Assembly: GCA_023392135.1 (NCBI GenBank)
Contig: JAEVZQ010000510.1
Location: forward strand, 1-7,845
DNA from: Pseudomonadota bacterium
GTDB taxonomy: Bacteria > Pseudomonadota > Alphaproteobacteria > Rhizobiales > Hyphomicrobiaceae
Reading direction: 5' to 3'
DNA length: 7,845 bases
Shown here: piece by piece, positions 6,549 to 7,845 of the stretch
How the letters are laid out: the number at the start of each line of letters is the position of its first letter
Position numbering within the stretch: the stretch's first letter is position 1
Translations under genes and position numbers: made by a program
Notes under the pieces: generated by a model
What the model was told of the DNA's origin: nothing
The model's database searches: none
Seen by the model: the letters and a program-made list of their open reading frames with translations, nothing else

Positions 6549-6576
6549 ATGATAGACCATAAGCAGCCGGTGTGAA
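6549..6576 (-). promoter_or_regulatory. Candidate sigma-70-type promoter of the HWE kinase/receiver operon
   Basis: On the minus strand, TTCACA (6576-6571) and TATCAT (6554-6549) are 16 bases apart, each matching five of six consensus bases. Transcription would start near 6542, giving a leader of about 25 bases to ATG 6517 that includes the AAGG Shine-Dalgarno (6528-6525). This supports the shorter start over the GTG at 6682. The promoter has the same TATCAT box and 16-base spacing as the one proposed for the membrane kinase. Confidence 0.45.
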
Positions 6577-6837
6577 GTGCATACATCCAGGAGGGAATTG
6601 GTTGCGCCAGGGCCGATCGAAACAACAACAGGCCAGTAAGGGGTCGCATGCGGAGCGCGGCATCCAGAAGTGACTTCAACACACGCGGTCACAGCCGTCC
6701 TCTATCGATCCGGTCGGCGCGTCGAGTGGGTGAAAACGAAGTGTTGGGCTTGGGTGGAAGCCAACCGACAGCATGAGCAGGCCTTTGCGGCTCCGACTGC
6801 TGAATCGGTGTAAGCCCCTGATTTTAGGGATTTCAAC
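6577..6837. other. Gap between the HWE-kinase promoter and tRNA-Leu
   Basis: No confident gene. A 47-codon plus-strand frame (GTG 6670 to TAA 6811-6813) has several Trp and charged residues but no ATG, no Shine-Dalgarno and no family likeness. Just beyond the tRNA 3' end a small inverted repeat, CCCT-GATTTT-AGGG, lies at about 6816-6829. It could aid termination of the tRNA transcript, but it lacks a T-run. Confidence 0.5.
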
Positions 6838-6923
6838 TGGTGCGGTCGAGAGGACTCGAACCTCCACGCCTTTTGGGCGCTACCACCTCAAGGTAGTGCG
6901 TCTACCAGTTCCGCCACGACCGC
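6838..6923 (-). tRNA. tRNA-Leu (anticodon GAG)
   Basis: On the minus strand, the acceptor arms GCGGTCG and CGACCGC pair over seven bases and are followed by A and an encoded CCA. The anticodon stem CTACC/GGTAG encloses the loop TTGAGGT, placing GAG at 34-36, which reads CUC and CUU leucine codons. The long variable arm (CGCC-CAAAA-GGCG) is the class II signature of leucine tRNAs. The T loop TTCGAGT is intact. Length is 86 bases with CCA. It lies between the signalling genes and lipB, transcribed away from lipB. Confidence 0.97.
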
Positions 6924-7166
6924 ATACCAGTGGACGAACACCCGTCCCTTAGCAAACTCCCCGGCAGCTCACAAGCCGTCCGCCGAAGGCCGCCTCACGT
7001 ACCAGACCCGGCGCGTCGGCGCAAGGAAGTCGTGCACGCCATCTTGCTCTCCTGCGACGTTCCAGCGCCCTGATTAGCCACTCGTGACCACGTGCCCATC
7101 TATTCATTCCGATGCGAGTAGGCTTCAATGGCCGCCGTAGGAAATGAGTCATAGACCGCCGCAATC

Positions 7167-7845
7167 ATGAGTGTGCACGTTCCTCCGGCAGACTGGGCCA
7201 TCAGCACCGAGCCGGTCGACTACGCCGAAGCCGTAGCCGTGATGGAGGCGCGTGTGGCAGCGATCGCGAACGGCGAAGCGCCGGAGCTCGTCTGGCTGCT
7301 CGAGCATCCACCGCTCTATACGGCGGGGACGAGCACGCGCTGGGAGGATCTGATCGATCCGGACCGGTTTCCAGTCTACAGCACCGGACGCGGCGGGCAG
7401 CTCACCTATCATGGCCCGGGCCAGCGGGTGGTCTATACGATGCTCGACGTCCGCCGCCGTACCGGCGACGTGCGCGCATTCGTGCGGGCACTCGAGGGCT
7501 GGGTTATCGATTCCCTCCATGCCTTCCGCGTCCAGGGCGAAACGCGGGGTGACCGCGTCGGCGTGTGGGTGCGCCGGCCCGAGCGGGGCGAAGACGTCGA
7601 GGACAAGATCGCTGCCATCGGCATCCGGCTACGCCGCTGGATCAGCTTCCATGGACTGAGCCTCAACGTCTCGCCCGACCTGACTCACTTCGATGGAATC
7701 GTCCCCTGTGGCGTTCGCCAGCACGGAGTGACGAGCCTCGCGGACCTCGGGCGCCCCGTTGCAATGGACGATGTCGATCTCGCGCTCGCGGAGGTTTTCC
7801 AGAGAAAAATGGGCGCGATCCGCCGCGTTTCCCCGCCCGTTGCCG
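7167..7845 (+). CDS. lipB: Octanoyl-[acyl-carrier-protein]:protein octanoyltransferase LipB (3' end outside window)
   Basis: LipB moves the octanoyl group from octanoyl-ACP to the lipoyl-domain lysine of 2-oxoacid dehydrogenase and glycine-cleavage proteins, the first step of lipoate synthesis before LipA adds sulphur; it acts in the cytoplasm. The 226 codons in the window include the signature [12 protein letters not shown] (75-86), the catalytic Lys147 in DKIAAIGIR, and the acyl-thioester Cys181 in IVPCGV. The [10 protein letters not shown] element (48-56 region) is also typical. The family is usually 210-260 residues, so only a short C-terminal tail is missing. ATG 7167 was chosen because an in-frame TAG lies at 7152-7154. 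No clear Shine-Dalgarno precedes it, so initiation may be weak or use a very short leader. This is a core housekeeping gene. Confidence 0.96.
   Translation, partial: MSVHVPPADWAISTEPVDYAEAVAVMEARVAAIANGEAPELVWLLEHPPLYTAGTSTRWEDLIDPDRFPVYSTGRGGQLTYHGPGQRVVYTMLDVRRRTGDVRAFVRALEGWVIDSLHAFRVQGETRGDRVGVWVRRPERGEDVEDKIAAIGIRLRRWISFHGLSLNVSPDLTHFDGIVPCGVRQHGVTSLADLGRPVAMDDVDLALAEVFQRKMGAIRRVSPPVA

Noticed and set aside
6518..6682. N-terminal extension of the HWE kinase to GTG 6682, with a hydrophobic stretch that could pass for a signal or membrane segment
   Set aside because: No Shine-Dalgarno at that GTG or at the in-frame ATGs, whereas ATG 6517 has one and a promoter overlaps the extension.
6670..6813. 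Plus-strand frame of 47 codons beside the tRNA, considered as an integrase tail or small protein
   Set aside because: There is no ATG or Shine-Dalgarno, and no integrase residues such as the Arg-His-Arg-Tyr set could be seen.
6949..7164. Minus-strand frame of 71 codons between tRNA-Leu and lipB
   Set aside because: It is Arg-rich, has no clear Shine-Dalgarno at its ATG or TTG starts and no recognisable domain.
1..7845. CRISPR arrays, insertion sequences, toxin-antitoxin pairs and phage genes
   Set aside because: No spaced direct repeats, transposase motifs or matching short gene pairs were seen on either strand.

Overview
The window looks like a chromosomal segment of an alphaproteobacterium, most likely from the Hyphomicrobiales (Rhizobiales). 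The basis is the high GC content of the coding regions, three sensor kinases of the HWE/HisKA_2 type typical of that class, a single-domain response regulator resembling the alphaproteobacterial FATGUY group, a candidate EcfG-type promoter, and the style of the LipB protein. Genus cannot be fixed from the sequence.

Layout from left to right. Positions 1-760 (minus) hold the first 253 codons of a DadA/PuuB-like FAD-dependent amine or amino-acid oxidoreductase that runs off the left edge. A 683-base gap (761-1443) follows. It contains an 18-bp palindrome, two further hairpins, a possible remnant of an Old Yellow Enzyme-type gene at 1021, and a GGAAC-N17-CGTT promoter candidate. Positions 1444-2688 (plus) encode a soluble LOV-like PAS/HisKA_2 sensor kinase. 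Convergent to it, 2824-3870 (minus) encodes a four-helix membrane HisKA_2 kinase. Positions 6517-4122 (minus) form a two-gene operon: a receiver-like/GAF/PAS/HWE kinase whose stop codon overlaps by one base the start of a 114-residue receiver protein. Then come tRNA-Leu(GAG) on minus (6838-6923) and the near-complete lipB gene on plus (7167 to the right edge).

The centre is therefore a sensory island of three different kinases of the same superfamily plus one stand-alone receiver, with no DNA-binding output gene in view. In alphaproteobacteria such kinases and FATGUY receivers commonly feed the PhyR-NepR-EcfG general stress response, and the EcfG-like promoter before the first kinase agrees with that. 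The link is an inference, since phyR, nepR and ecfG are not in the window.

Three starts were set against the longest open frame. Position 1444 has a strong Shine-Dalgarno. Positions 3870 (TTG) and 6517 (ATG) each have a Shine-Dalgarno-like element 7 bases upstream and a TATCAT -10 box about 40 bases upstream, with a 16-base spacer to a -35-like element.
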